Of a stretch of DNA of 64,000 nt, positions 47,197-59,620 are shown in pieces. The position numbers and the translations under genes are program-made. How positions within the stretch are numbered: position 1 is the stretch's first letter; every line of letters begins with the position of its first letter. Source of the DNA: Apostichopus japonicus (Eukaryota; Echinodermata; Holothuroidea; Aspidochirotida; Stichopodidae); the NCBI RefSeq assembly GCF_037975245.1, contig NC_092572.1:33329989-33393988 (forward strand), written 5' to 3'. The notes beneath the pieces were generated by a model, which ran no database searches, had not been told where the DNA came from, and worked only from the letters and a program-made list of their open reading frames with translations.

Positions 47197-48407
47197 TACA
47201 TATATATATATTTTCAAATCTCTTATTGAACGAATTATCAGCCCCCTGGTTACATCGTCATTTATCATCCCTCCCCCATCCTGCCCTACCCTTCTTCACC
47301 TCACACACTCCGCTCTACGGGGTTAAAAGAAATCAGCGAGAGCAGGCAGTAATGAAATTTACTTACATTAATGAATTTTTTAAATCTCATTTAGGACAAA
47401 TTATTAGGTCCCCCTGGTAACATCATTTACCCCCCCCCCCATTCTCCCTTCCCTTCATTACAATCACCGCTTCTCTTACACCTATTATATTAGATATCCT
47501 TGCAAAGCGTGATGAACTAGGTCCCTCATTTATCTAATGCGTGGGAGGAACTCGAAACTTTCTTCATTATCCGCATATTCCAAGCTTTCTCCAAGAAATG
47601 AGTTACAGTACCTATTACCCAGATTTTTAAAAATAGCCTCCCTCCTCATAAAACGTGATGATCTATGTCTCTCATTAATCTAAAGCATGGATGAACTACA
47701 AACTTTAAGCATATTACAAAGTTTCTCCACAAAAGAGCTACGGAACCTACTACACACAAATTATGTAAATGTCACTAAACGGCATCCGTAGGGACATCGT
47801 TTTTTGGTCCACATTTGAGTTTCCATCATATCTTTAATCTGCTTTTCATACATATCTTTTATTGTGATTGTTATGATGACCACATCTAAGGACTTTTGAG
47901 TCGTATTATTGTATCCAGTGGAATTGTCTCGCTGAGATATAAAAGGATGAACTTTCCGTACGTTTTCACGGTAGGCCCCTCTGTTCAAGGTCAATGCACG
48001 ACTATAACATTAGGTCCACTAAGTGCGGATATTGGTCTCCATTTGCCACTATTGCAGTAAACCCAACCGAGCAACGTGTCTACGGTGTCTCTTAAAAGAC
48101 AATATTATTAACAAATTCGAAAAGAATTTTTAATCTCTTTGGTGTCATTTTAAAAGTATTTCTGATAACATTACGTACAGAATTCTTTTATATGTGAAAG
48201 GTACATATGAGAAACATGACAATGACCGTGATAAAACCAATTTCAAGATTACTAGCGATCAATTCGCTCAATTTGTTTCAAAAAATGATTGAAAAGTGAT
48301 ATGAATTCCTTCTCATTCATTCTTTTTATTTGAGCATGTTGAACGCTTGCGATAACATGTCATTACGAATCATTGCAGACGCTCACCCAAACCGTTAAAA
48401 CTTTTTT
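47197..48407. repeat. Degenerate direct repeats between MITE ends
   Basis: AAATCAGCGAGAGCAGGCAG near 47328 repeats the sequence near 46782, and CCCCCTGGTTACATCGTCAT near 47245 repeats as CCCCTGGTAACATCATTTAC near 47411. Further on, 47505-47628 and 47650-47762 are diverged copies of a unit of about 120-150 bp. No coding sequence was recognised. Confidence 0.55.
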
Positions 48408-48661
48408 TATGGCGCTCTCATCTACCTATTGACATTTGTCACATTTTGTTGGCGATGACACCTATTTATTCTTCGTTTATCTGCAAATTAGCAAGGCCCG
48501 GAAAGGGTCATTTCCCGCCATATAGGGAGTATCTTTACTCAAAAGATTTCTGTACGCTCTGCGCCAACCTGTGGTGGCGCTCCGCTTCGATAAAGTCGAA
48601 AGCGCCCATACAGACCATTCTCCCCCCCCCCCCCTCTTACCAATACCCTAGCTCCGCCACG
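48408..48661. mobile_element. CAGTGGCGGAGC-family MITE, left-truncated
   Basis: It aligns with 62430-62681 from GGCGCTCTCATCTACCTATT to the end GCTCCGCCACG, where the terminal T is lost. It carries the shared module at 48552-48591 and a C run near 48622. It keeps the 30-bp segment missing from the left copy, so the two did not arise from each other by a simple tandem duplication. Confidence 0.8.
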
Positions 48662-48988
48662 ATAACAGGAGTGACTTTCCATATGTTATTGGTAGGAAAT
48701 TGCAGGAATTATTGGAATCCTCAATGAAAACTATACGTAGGTAGTCTTCTTTGCGTGGGGATTGAGTTGTGTAGGTGTTACACAAAAATATAGATATGCT
48801 TTCTTTATTCTTGTGGAAAGCCGCTTTCACTTTGATATCAGATAAACCTGTGGTACATGCAGTGAAGTAGCCAAGGTTTAAAGAAATGGCTCCTTACATA
48901 GTTGGCATGATTCAAATTCATCCAGTGCAAATTCATCCAGATGCAAATTCATCAATATAATTGGTCGAGAACTTGCTAGAACAGTAAG

Positions 48989-49783
48989 CATGGGCGTCAG
49001 CAGGTTTCAGAAAGTGGGGGGGGGGGGACACTATACTATCTAAGCGGAGCGCCACCATTGGTTGGCGCGTAGCGTACCAGAAAATTTTGGGTACATAAGA
49101 CCCCCTAGATCGCAGGAGACGGCCTTCCTGAGTCGTTTTTAGTTACATCAGAACCAGATCTGTGAGGAGAAATTTTGTCTCACAAAACTAAATTCCGACA
49201 GAAAGTACTGGTAGAAAGATGCCGTTCTGACACCAAGGGAAACGAATTACACAGCGTCCATCTCAAACGAAATATTTTCGGTAGTTTGGTATCATATAAT
49301 ACCCTGCATACAGGCAGAATACTGTCTGTAGGGCCTAAAATATATGATATTACCTTCCTGGTGGGGTCTTCGACTTGTTTTCAAGTTGAAATGCGTCGTT
49401 TTCTCTGATTCACAGTGTAGGGCAAGGGGAATTCCATTTCTGGCGAGAAGGGGTGCTTCCACAAAACACTCTAAAACATCGTTCAAACATCGCACAAACT
49501 TTTATCAGAGGTCTCGGACGAAGCGGGGAGGGTGAATATCGGAGGAAGGGGGATAAAGGGCCAAGCACTGTTCTAATTTCCAGTGCAATTTATTGATAAT
49601 GATTCTTAAGTTAGATTCTACTTGAATCAGCTCAGCAATTGTGATAGAAAATCGCGCATATGCATGTGATTTTTTTAATAACTGCTCTGAAAAGTGGGGG
49701 GGGGGACAAATGATATGATATCCCCTCCACTTTTGAAAGTGGGGGGACATGTCCCCCCCGTCCCCCACCTGTTGACGCCCATG
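48989..49783. mobile_element. hAT-like non-autonomous element, copy B (795 bp)
   Basis: Same ends as copy A at 37961. ACAGTAAG at 48981-48988 and 49784-49791 is its own 8-bp TSD. By eye it differs from copy A at only a few bases (for example CTAAGCGG for CCAAGCGG, GGAGACGG for GGAGTCGG, AAGCGGGG for AAGCAGGG) plus homopolymer lengths. This indicates recent movement. The transposase must come from elsewhere in the genome. Confidence 0.92.
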
Positions 49784-52367
49784 ACAGTAAGCTGTCTGAA
49801 TTAGCATCTTCAGATCGAATATGGGTTTGCTGAGTTAGGGAGCAATATGTTCGAAGTACAAGGACCAACCAATGAACACAATTTTAACATAAGAGGCAGA
49901 GATAAGACACTATAGCAGAAATCATTATGTCTTCTTTCTGTTTATTACTGATAAATGCAAATATTTTCATTAAAATCAATATGAAATTTCATGTTACTTT
50001 CAGAAATATATAAACAAAGCAACTTCTACAACTTCAGCTCATTCACATTCATGCTATCAGCTAGCAAATTTACCATGAGGCACATTTTCTATGAGGCATT
50101 GATGTGAATACCACTGACATAACTTGTGCTATTCAAATGGATAAAGGGCTTGGTCAAGTCATGAATAAGGCTCTGCCCCATATATTGCACATGTACAAAA
50201 AGGGTTACTGCTGTACATGCAATACTTTTTTGATGGGGGAGAGAGGGGGGTGGGGGAGATGTGGTAACATGTTGAAAAGACCACATCTTTTAATTTGTCA
50301 TTTTTCTTTTGAACATATGCAAATGTTCAAAAGAAATGAAAGCACTTGGAAATTTCTTAAAGAGATAGGCAGTTGTTGCCCTTGCACTGCTTTGAAGTCT
50401 GCACCACTGTAAATATTGTTGAAGGAGTGGAGTTCTGCGAATCTCTTGATAGTCAAGTAATAAATTTTTCTTTCACTGTTTGTTAAACAGCTCCTAGCAG
50501 TAATATGTATTTACACGACATTGTATCTGAGGTTCATTATGTAACCGCTGTTTTCTACATAGAGTCAAATTAAAAACCAATGTTAAACTTGTTCACCTGC
50601 AATGGTCTAAATTCAGAAAGTACATCAATATCATAACTCTTTTGCATGTTGTATAACGGTACTGAATTTGAAGTGGATTATATTTATCAATGAATATAGC
50701 AATGTTTTAAGTAAAAACAATTAAAGCATCCACTTGAACTTCATGTTTTCCTTGCATTGTTTGCTACTTCCTCCTATCTAGATTCGAAAGGGACATATAG
50801 ATAAATGCTCAATACCTCAAACAACATTATTTAGGCTTGTTTCCCACAAAAAATGTTCTGTCCCAGTTTCTGTAAACTACTCGGGATAAATGGAGGTGTG
50901 GGGTCGGGGGGGGGGGAGTTGGACAGGTTGTATTTGATGTTGTATTTGACAATAAAATTCACCTTCCCAAGGAAGTAATACAGTTCTTTAAGTGGCATTT
51001 TATGAAGGACCTACAGTATGTAACGATAGCAGAATTGGTTATTGCCTCCTGCTGAAATGTCCAATAAAGACTCGCAGTATTGGAATATTCATCAGATTCC
51101 TCATTTCATAGAAACATCTGTGTTTATTGAAACTTTCCTAGGATGTTGCCAACAAGATGCAGTTGAAGTCTACTGTACCTTGTTGTCAAAGGTGGAGCTC
51201 ACAAAAAGTCCTATCAACTAGTCTTATTCAAGCAGTGGCAACATATGGGTAAAAAGAAAAGCAAAATATGGTACAATTTTGTTAATATTATTTTGAACTA
51301 TTTATCCCAACACCCTATCCTCCTTTTAAGACTTTTGCAAGCTTGTAAACCAGTTACAGCACTCATGCAACATGATATGACAAAGGTTCATTGCCAGAAC
51401 ATGAAACTAGCAATTTGGAGTAAATTTGTTAAAAGAATGATGAAGTTAATACACTGAAATATTGAATGGGGCTCAAAAGAGCTTAAGAAGTCTTTTGAGG
51501 TACATTACTTGTTCTGATAAATATATTAATTGCCCTAAGATTCAGCTATTAAAGCAGCTACTAGTCAGATACTAGATAGTATGGGATCATGAAGGTTTTC
51601 AGATTTTACCTATACTGGCCTCAAATAACCTTTGACTTGGCTAAGAGCACTCAGCACATGATACACCTGCATACAAACTTCCATTCATCATTCCAATATT
51701 GAACTATCATGTTAACATGGCTTTCAGTTTCAGATATCTAGTTATCTCACATGGGCTTCTGCTATACTGTACAAATTTATAGAATAGTACTCAATGTCAG
51801 AAACCTATATGCACTACATATGACTACCAACTTTTCCTTGTTGAGTTAGATGCTCTATGTTACTCTACTGACCTTGAGTAGCCTTTGACCCTCAATGAAG
51901 CCAACACCTACTGAAAATTCCAGTATAAATATAAAATTAATGAAATGATTCATAAAATACTTTAACAGAAAGGAAAACTATTATAAACACTTCTGTTCAT
52001 ACTGACCTCAGCGTAAACAATTTAGAGACCAAGAACATATGGTATAATAACTATTAGCTAACATTTCTTCCTTCTACTCTGCAATTTTGAGAGAACAATA
52101 AGCAAAATTGATACTGGCAAATGTAACATGGCAACAATAACAATAATTCACAAATGATGATGACATCAGAAAAAGTAGCAACCATGACAATGATGATGAT
52201 TTGAAAATCTTAATGAGCAATCCTAAATGTAACTAGAATATCACTTTAGTAGAGCAGGGTTCTCACAAGCCCGTTTTAACCTGGCGGTGGTCGTGGTTTG
52301 AATATGATTTTGCCTCTCCCTGCATGGTTTGAAAGTTGAGCGCCCGGGCTGAACATTTATGAACCAG
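49784..52367. other. 2.6-kb gene-poor stretch
   Basis: AT-rich, with a G run near 50907 and GGGGGAGAGAGGGGGGTGGG near 50236. No recognised gene, RNA or repeat. Confidence 0.4.
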
Positions 52368-53690
52368 GAAAAGCTTGCTGCCACTTATCTGGTCCGGAAA
52401 ACTTATAGCATGAGGTAAATTTCCTCCTGGGTGCATAATTATCATAACAGTTCAAGAATTTTTACCAAAGGTGATCATATTTGAATATCTGGAGTCGGCT
52501 CAGACTTGAAGGGTCTTGGATTTGGCTCATACCAAGTGGGCTCGGACTTGGCTCAGACTCTGGCTAATTGGACTCGACTACAGCTCTGCCATAAATATAA
52601 AAAGATAATGGATTGTTAATAATTTATTATATGATGTTGAGAAGGTAGAGACTTAGAAAGTTAACTCCTGAATGTAATGGATAGCATTAAACTCTTCGTT
52701 TCACTAACAAAAGGATTCTCAAATACAGTACTAGCAACATTACAGCTGAAATAATGGATCACCAATACGATGCAGTGCAGAAAGTGAGTTTAATAAAGAG
52801 CATCCCTTAATGTAATGACTAGGATAAAACTCTTAGTTTCACTAACAAAAGGATACCACATGCAGTACTAACAAGAGGGATGCCCATTATATTGAGGGTC
52901 CACTCGACTTAAGGTTTGCTAGACCCAACACCCCCATTGTGGGAAGCATTATTGAGCGTCTAGTTAGCATTTATTGGGTAACTGAAAGTATTGAAGGACC
53001 TTGGTGACTCCCCTCCCAGTACTTTTAGAGCTTGCTGCCACTTATCTGGTCCGAAAAAATTATAGCATGAGGTAAATTTCCTTCTGGGTGCATAATTATC
53101 AAAACAGTTGAAGAATTTTTACCAAAGGTGATCTTTGGTATCTGGAGTCGGCTCGGACTTGAGGGGTCTTGTATTTGGCTCAGACCAGATGGACTTGGAC
53201 TTGGATCGGGCTCTGGCTAATTGGACTCGACTACAGCTCTGCCATAAATATAAAGAGATAATGGATTGTTAATAATTTATTATATGATGTTGTGATGGTA
53301 GACACTTAGAGAGTACTCCTAAATGTAATGGATAGCATTAAACTCTTCGTTACACTAACAAAAGGATTCTCAAATACAGTACTAGCAACATTACAACTAG
53401 AATAGTTGATTACCAATACGCTGCAGTGAAGTAAGGGAGTTTAATAAAGAGCATCCCTCAATGTAATGACTAGGATGAAACTCTTAGTTTCACTAACAAA
53501 AGTATACCACATGCAGTACCAACACGGGGGGGGGGGATGCCCATTACATTGAGGGTCCACTAGACTTAAGGTTTGCTAGACCCAAAATCCCCATTGTGGG
53601 AAGCATTATTGAGCATCTAGTTAGCATTAATTGGGTAACTGAAGTATTAAAAGACCTTGGTGTCTCCCCTCCCAGCAGTATAACAACTGG
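52368..53690 (+). repeat. Tandem duplication, unit about 660 bp
   Basis: The sequence from GCTTGCTGCCACTTATCTGG (52372) recurs at 53032, and the order of features is kept: AGTCGGCTCGGACTTG words, GATTGTTAATAATTTATTAT, CACTAACAAAAGGATTCTCA, GAGGGTCCACTCGACTTAAG and CCTTGGTG-CTCCCCTCCCAG. Each unit itself contains a two-fold internal repeat of about 115 bp. A third, partial copy follows at about 53690-53880. Confidence 0.88.
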
Positions 53691-53829
53691 AATAATGGAT
53701 TGGTGAAACAATGTTTTATTTGATACAGCGAAGTAAGGGAGTTACATGAATAATAGTTAATGCAATGAATATGATTAAAATCTTTGTTTTACTAACAAAA
53801 ATTATTCTCAAATACAGCAACATAAGAAT

Positions 53830-54312
53830 TTGTATAAATGGATTATTAATAATGAATTTTATGATGCTGTGAAGGAAGAAAATTCATTAACAAATTTTAA
53901 TTTGTATGCTGCATGTCATATACCTGTCCAGAAACTAAAAAGAAAAATTCAAACTCATAGAATGCACCGTACCTGGCTCCAAGCAATGACATATAAATCT
54001 AGTCCTCATTGTATCTACAGAAGTTGTTTGTCCGATTTTAATCGAAAGCCTTTCCTTTCATTGAAAATTTTGATCTTCAGTAAAAATATTCTTCTGTCTG
54101 CAGATTTTATTGATGACAGTACTTCCTTCTCTTGTGGAGAAATTCCACCAGCTCTTGTTAACCTACAACAAACCAAAACAACATTTCAATCATATGTCAA
54201 AGTTTCACTGAAGTACATTCCATGTAAATATTTTTTTAAAGCCTCACATTTTGATATTGACATTGTTGCAAAAGGTACAAATAAACACATCATAATCAAG
54301 GTTAAAATGTGA
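53830..54312 (+). CDS. Unidentified ORF, 160 codons from a TTG
   Basis: This is the longest unexplained open frame outside repeats, but its first 20 codons (GGATTATTAATAATGAATTT, GATGCTGTGAAGG) are the third partial copy of the adjacent 660-bp repeat. It begins at TTG, with the first in-frame ATG far inside. The composition is Lys/Ser/Asn/Ile-rich, typical of AT-rich non-coding DNA. A second ORF (54317-54634) in another frame follows and shows no motif. No splice model or family was recognised. It may be chance. Confidence 0.15.
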   Translation: MYKWIINNEFYDAVKEENSLTNFNLYAACHIPVQKLKRKIQTHRMHRTWLQAMTYKSSPHCIYRSCLSDFNRKPFLSLKILIFSKNILLSADFIDDSTSFSCGEIPPALVNLQQTKTTFQSYVKVSLKYIPCKYFFKASHFDIDIVAKGTNKHIIIKVKM

Positions 54313-54634
54313 TGGTGTGTTAACACCTCAAGTCTTTGCTTCACAATCCTACCTACAATTCATTCCAGCCTGCCAGATGGCAGATTTACAGTACATTTGG
54401 TTTTCAAAGACTACACATAAAGTCATTTCAATTCTGATAACATTCTATGATGGTGGAAGTAGCAAAGTAAAACAAAAGGTTTGGCAGTGGACTTGGTGGG
54501 AAGTGGAAAGTCTTTCTTACATTACTTTGTTAGCCGTTGCCTTAGATCGTTTACAGTTTTTGAAAATAAACAGCAAATTTTCATCATCTTTGTTCGTGTT
54601 GAAACTTTGTACAGTAAATTTATATTATGTATAG

Positions 54635-57476
54635 TGTGTGTTGATCAGACTTAGAGGGTATTAAAGGGAAGACTTTAGAAAACTAACTTCAGGTCATAGG
54701 GATTTAAAATATATCTCACAGTCAATACTTACTGAATATTAAAGACAACTGGGGATGTTTGCAAAATATGCTTGTGGGAGCTCCTTATTTCCATATAAGC
54801 CATTTCTCGCTGCATCCCATGGTCAGCATGAACCAGCAGCTCAAAGTTACAGTATTTTGATATCCTGCGTCGACCTTGAAATTGCAGCCCTGTACTTCTT
54901 GCAATAAAGTGGAGCATATCTGCTGTGGTGTTCTCATTCTGCATTCATGCATTCCTCAAATTGTGCCAAATTTAAGCCATCTTTTCTGACAAGAGAATGA
55001 ACATAAATAAGTCCAGATAATTGTTTCATAAATTGCAAGTGGAAGTCTTGACAGTGCAGTTCCCTATTTGATGTCAATACTTAGTGTACATGTTGTCCAA
55101 TATTCATGTCAGTTTAGTTAATTTAGCTATCACTTTTTTCATGGAAACCGCATATGCAACAATTGAGAAAAATGCCACACTACTAAGTTTGAATATTGAT
55201 CTATTATTTGGTATGTAAGTTGTACCCAGGAATTTAGCATGCAATCACTTCAAGAGATTGACTGAGTATTCATGCATGGTTCAATGCCTCATCTCGCATG
55301 CAGTTCATTTACTTAAAAATTGCATGCACCCTAGACTATGTATACCGGTACATTTAGTCCCTCAACGTATCATTTGGGGTTTAAGCTCAGGACTACTCGT
55401 GTACACAGACTTTGGCATTATGACTGAGTTCATTTTTAATGTTTGGTTTCTATGATGTTGAAACTTTCCACTCACGATGGCATATGTGTGCGTGTGCATT
55501 GGTAGGAGTACTGTGTTTGTGATCCTAGCTTGTAAACACAGTTTCTCATGACAGTAAGCTTTATTGGACAGATCTCATAGTTGGTACAGTATGTATGTAT
55601 AGATGCATCACAAGTACAAGAAGCATATTGTTTTTGGTGAAGGTCAAATGTACTTTAGGTAAAAATGGTCAAATTGTGAAAACTCAATTTGAAGCATGGA
55701 TAGATCTATTTATTGGTATGTCTAGGCCAGTGGTTGGGTCAACACGGCAAACTTGTGAAAACCTTATTTAAACCATACATCTCAAAGCAGGGTACACTAG
55801 CTTGCAGAGATATATAATGTTTAGTATCATGTTATATCGCTACAGAAGGCTTTCAGTGGTCTTTTTAGATCCCAAACTGTCACTTTGAAAATGTTGTTTA
55901 TCACAGTTCTCAATAGTTTTTTGCTGTATATTATTAAGATACAATAAGTTGTACATGCAGCCTACACATATATATACAGTAGCATACATGTCAAATTGAC
56001 AAATTCATAAAATGAAACTTATTACATATATAATGGAAACCATGTGCAGTGCAGTTTGCATAATGGTGATCTATTTATACACCCAACCAGCTAGTATCGG
56101 ATCATAGCAACATGTTACCACATGTGTGCATTTAAGTGTTTTGTCACACAGTACAGTGCTAACACCATACAAGGGAGTTTTATTTGTTCCATAACAACTC
56201 TGATCATAATAGCCTGTTCGTGCAGGGAGTTGTAATGGAACAACTCCCTGGTTTGTGCTACAATATGGACATGAGAACTATCTAGTGCCTGTTGAACATT
56301 AGTCTTGTGCATTTTCATGTTACTTACTAACACCAAATTACTGCACACAGATGGTCATTTTTAAAAGTATGAAAACTGAATACAATCAAGAGCTTTTATT
56401 TGGACATGATACCCAATATGAAACTACTTAAGTTGCACATACTGTATGTATGCTGGTTTTTATCATGAATGATTTTTATAGGAGCCATGAATTTTTTTTT
56501 TTTTTTATGAAGTACAGTAGGTCTGGATTCCCTTGGCATTATAACCTGATTGAAATTTAACCTCTGTGATTGCACTAATATGTGAGACCATTGTTCAACC
56601 TAATTAATAGCTTTTAATGATGAAGACACAGATAACAATTTCATAACTCATTAGTGTGAACACAATGCAAGGTTCAATGAGGTACTGTTATTTCCTTAAA
56701 ATGCATAGCTGGTGGTTTTTCAACATACTCTAATCCTTTCAAATATGTTACATTGAATCTTTACACTTTTCCATTGATATATCACAGACTGTGTTTTTTT
56801 GTTATGGGACTCCGTAAAACTGGATCAAACCTAGCAATTTTGGACAAGGAATTTGCTCTTTTCTCAAAAACTCCTAAGTGCTCAAGTGACTGTACAGTAG
56901 GTCACCCTGTGAAGGCATTGGGAGACTTTGAGGAATACTTTTGATCAAGCTATTACTTCAGCACTATTAACACTACCCACATCATAACGTTAATATCAAA
57001 ATGCCTAAATTACTTAGCCATGATTGCGTTGTTATTCTAAAATGAATACTCAATTGTTTACCTTCAGCCATGATTCATCCCATAGGTGCAGGGGGAAAAA
57101 ACTCATGTTACAAAAAATTGTTGTACACTGCTACACTGAGGCCCTATGTGACTTACTGTAGTTCTCTGAATCAGAACCAATGACACACCACTACTACTGT
57201 ACACACAGGGCTAAGTGATGCACACTTACACATATAGAGAATATTGTGGGGATGAATATTGTACTGAGACGGGAAACGTTTTCACATTTTTTACTTTTGT
57301 AACTCGTTTATGGAATCTATCAGGCCCTTTCTTTTACTGTAGTGTTCCGTTTGCTTGTGTATCTGTTTTTGTGGAGTTGTGACTTTCTGACTGCCTTATT
57401 TTATGGCAGAGAGATTGAGACATACCCAAAGATTTATATTTTGTGAAATGGTTCAAAATTGCATCGCACGAATGCA
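54635..57476. other. 2.8-kb gene-poor stretch
   Basis: AT-rich sequence without a recognised gene or repeat family. There is a T run near 56490. Confidence 0.4.
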
Positions 57477-57960
57477 AGTTCTTTCATACCCCTAAATTGA
57501 CACATCTGTCGATAAGCTTACTGTAGTGAAGGCCTAAGTAAACATCCATTATCTTTGGATGCTGTTTGTATGCTCTGAGGTAATTTTGTATTTTCTGAAA
57601 TGGACAATAAATTTTCTATCTATCTGAGCCTCTAACCTCAGAAAGGTCAGGTCCCAGAGATTAGTGGTATTATATTGAGGTAATTTTGGTTATTTTTAGG
57701 GAGTAAGATTTCCAAATGCCCCAAAACATGCACAAACACAATTTGATCAGCATATACCTGAAATGGATTCAAACTCATGAAATATTTAACTCTGCTTGGC
57801 TGCAAAAAGTTATGGTTGCCTGCTGTATAGTTGCTAGTACTAGCTACAGTAGTAGTAGGCTAGTATAGTAATAGTAGTATACTATAGTAGTAATAGTAGT
57901 ATAGCTACTAGGCCTAGTAGGCCTAGTAATATTTGGAGGTGCGTCAATTATTAAGCCTTT
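57477..57960 (+). repeat. Dispersed repeat, copy 2
   Basis: It aligns with 40867-41255 from AGTTCTTTCATACCCCTAAA to GTGCGTCAATTATTAAGCC. It carries a short insertion at 57578-57626 and, near 57835-57930, an expanded run of TAGTAG and CTAGGCCTAG words that copy 1 lacks. Confidence 0.7.
57579..57625 (+). mobile_element. Extremely 5'-truncated LINE 3' end
   Basis: The insertion has TGGACAATAAATTTTC followed by TATCTATC, the microsatellite-tailed 3' end of a CR1/L2-type LINE. It interrupts the dispersed repeat between GCTCTGAG and TCTGAGCCTC, so TCTGAG acts as a 6-bp TSD. Copy 1 of the repeat (near 40965) shows the uninterrupted GCTCTGAGCCTC. Confidence 0.7.
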
Positions 57961-58829
57961 ATTTTAAAAGATCTGCAAGATCACCAGGCTGCAAAATGTG
58001 TAGGTTGACCAGTCTGTTACAAGTATATACTTTAATTTATTGATCACATTTTATATTCCGAGTATCAGCAAAGGCAGTAGCAGGCAGCTGTGATTTACCA
58101 TAGCCAGTAATACTGATAGGTCCAATTTAGGGCTAACGTTAGGCCTAGGCTAGTCTACTCTAACTCTAACCATGGTCTACTTTATTTGTGTTCAGCATGA
58201 AGGTATTTACTCTAAATGTTATTAATATATCCGGAACACTTTTAAGGAATTTACTTACAATGCATATACTCCACCAAAGTTCCAAAAGCCAACTTCAAAT
58301 GGGCAACGTTTACGGTAACCTGCGGCACTTTCCTTCGTAGACTACATGGCTAGGCCCACATAAAGTAACGTTGAATGTAGGCTATTGGGATAGCAACGAT
58401 ACGATCCGATCGACTGCCCTGCCACCGAACACAGAAAGAACTGCTTATATATGGGGGCGTTGTTTCGTTACGTGTAAATTTGCCAGTTAAAATAGAAACT
58501 CTTATTTTCTTAAATATCCCAAATTAATGGAAGAAAACATACAAACACGAAGATTTCAGTGTAATTAGAGGAACCTGTAAGTTTCGGAACTATATATAGC
58601 CGCATTTGGTCAAAATCGAGGTGTAAAGTTGGGATCAACATATATACCATGTTCGTAATTCTGTTATATACCCTTCGGAATGACCTCCACTTTTGAGGGG
58701 AAATTTTACCCTTTAAATGAACGATTTTTTTTTTGTAACTTCGGAATTGATAAGTTTATGAGGTTTTCTCTTAACTCGAAATAATCATTCCTCAAAGGAA
58801 GTGAAATTGATTGAACAAGAAGACCCTAG

Positions 58830-58880
58830 ACTTAGGTTTACCTGGTGTCAGGTAAACCTATCCCCGAGGTAAACCTAAGT
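58830..58880. repeat. AGGTTTACC hairpin
   Basis: ACTTAGGTTTACCT (58830-58843) pairs perfectly with AGGTAAACCTAAGT (58867-58880). An extra AGGTAAACCT lies in the loop and can compete for the left arm. Confidence 0.9.
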
Positions 58881-58916
58881 CCCAGCTATCATGCGTTGAA
58901 GTAAACAAATATACCA

Positions 58917-59564
<648 letters not shown>

Positions 59565-59620
59565 AGTGTAAAGTAAGTAGGCCTGACGTTTCGATCCTAG
59601 CAGGATCTTCTCCATTTCCC
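59565..59620 (-). mobile_element. Penelope-like signature fragment
   Basis: On the - strand GAAGATCCTGCTAGGATCGA and the following ACGTCAGGC read EDPARIETSGLLTL, a segment I associate with Penelope-like retroelements of marine invertebrates. Nothing else of such an element is visible and the next bases are a C run on the + strand. Assignment is from memory of the motif, so confidence is low. Confidence 0.35.

Larger units (their letters stand above)
46014..48661. mobile_element. Possible composite MITE unit flanked by one 8-bp TSD
   Basis: ATAACAGG lies directly before the CAGTGGCGGAGC end at 46014 (46006-46013) and directly after the GCTCCGCCACG end at 48661 (48662-48669). Between these outer ends are a complete MITE (46014-46345), about 2.06 kb of other sequence, and the right two thirds of a second MITE in the same orientation (about 48408-48661). 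The inner end at 46345 is not followed by a copy of ATAACAGG. This fits a unit bounded by two related MITEs that moved as one. Insertion into an older MITE is the alternative. Confidence 0.55.
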
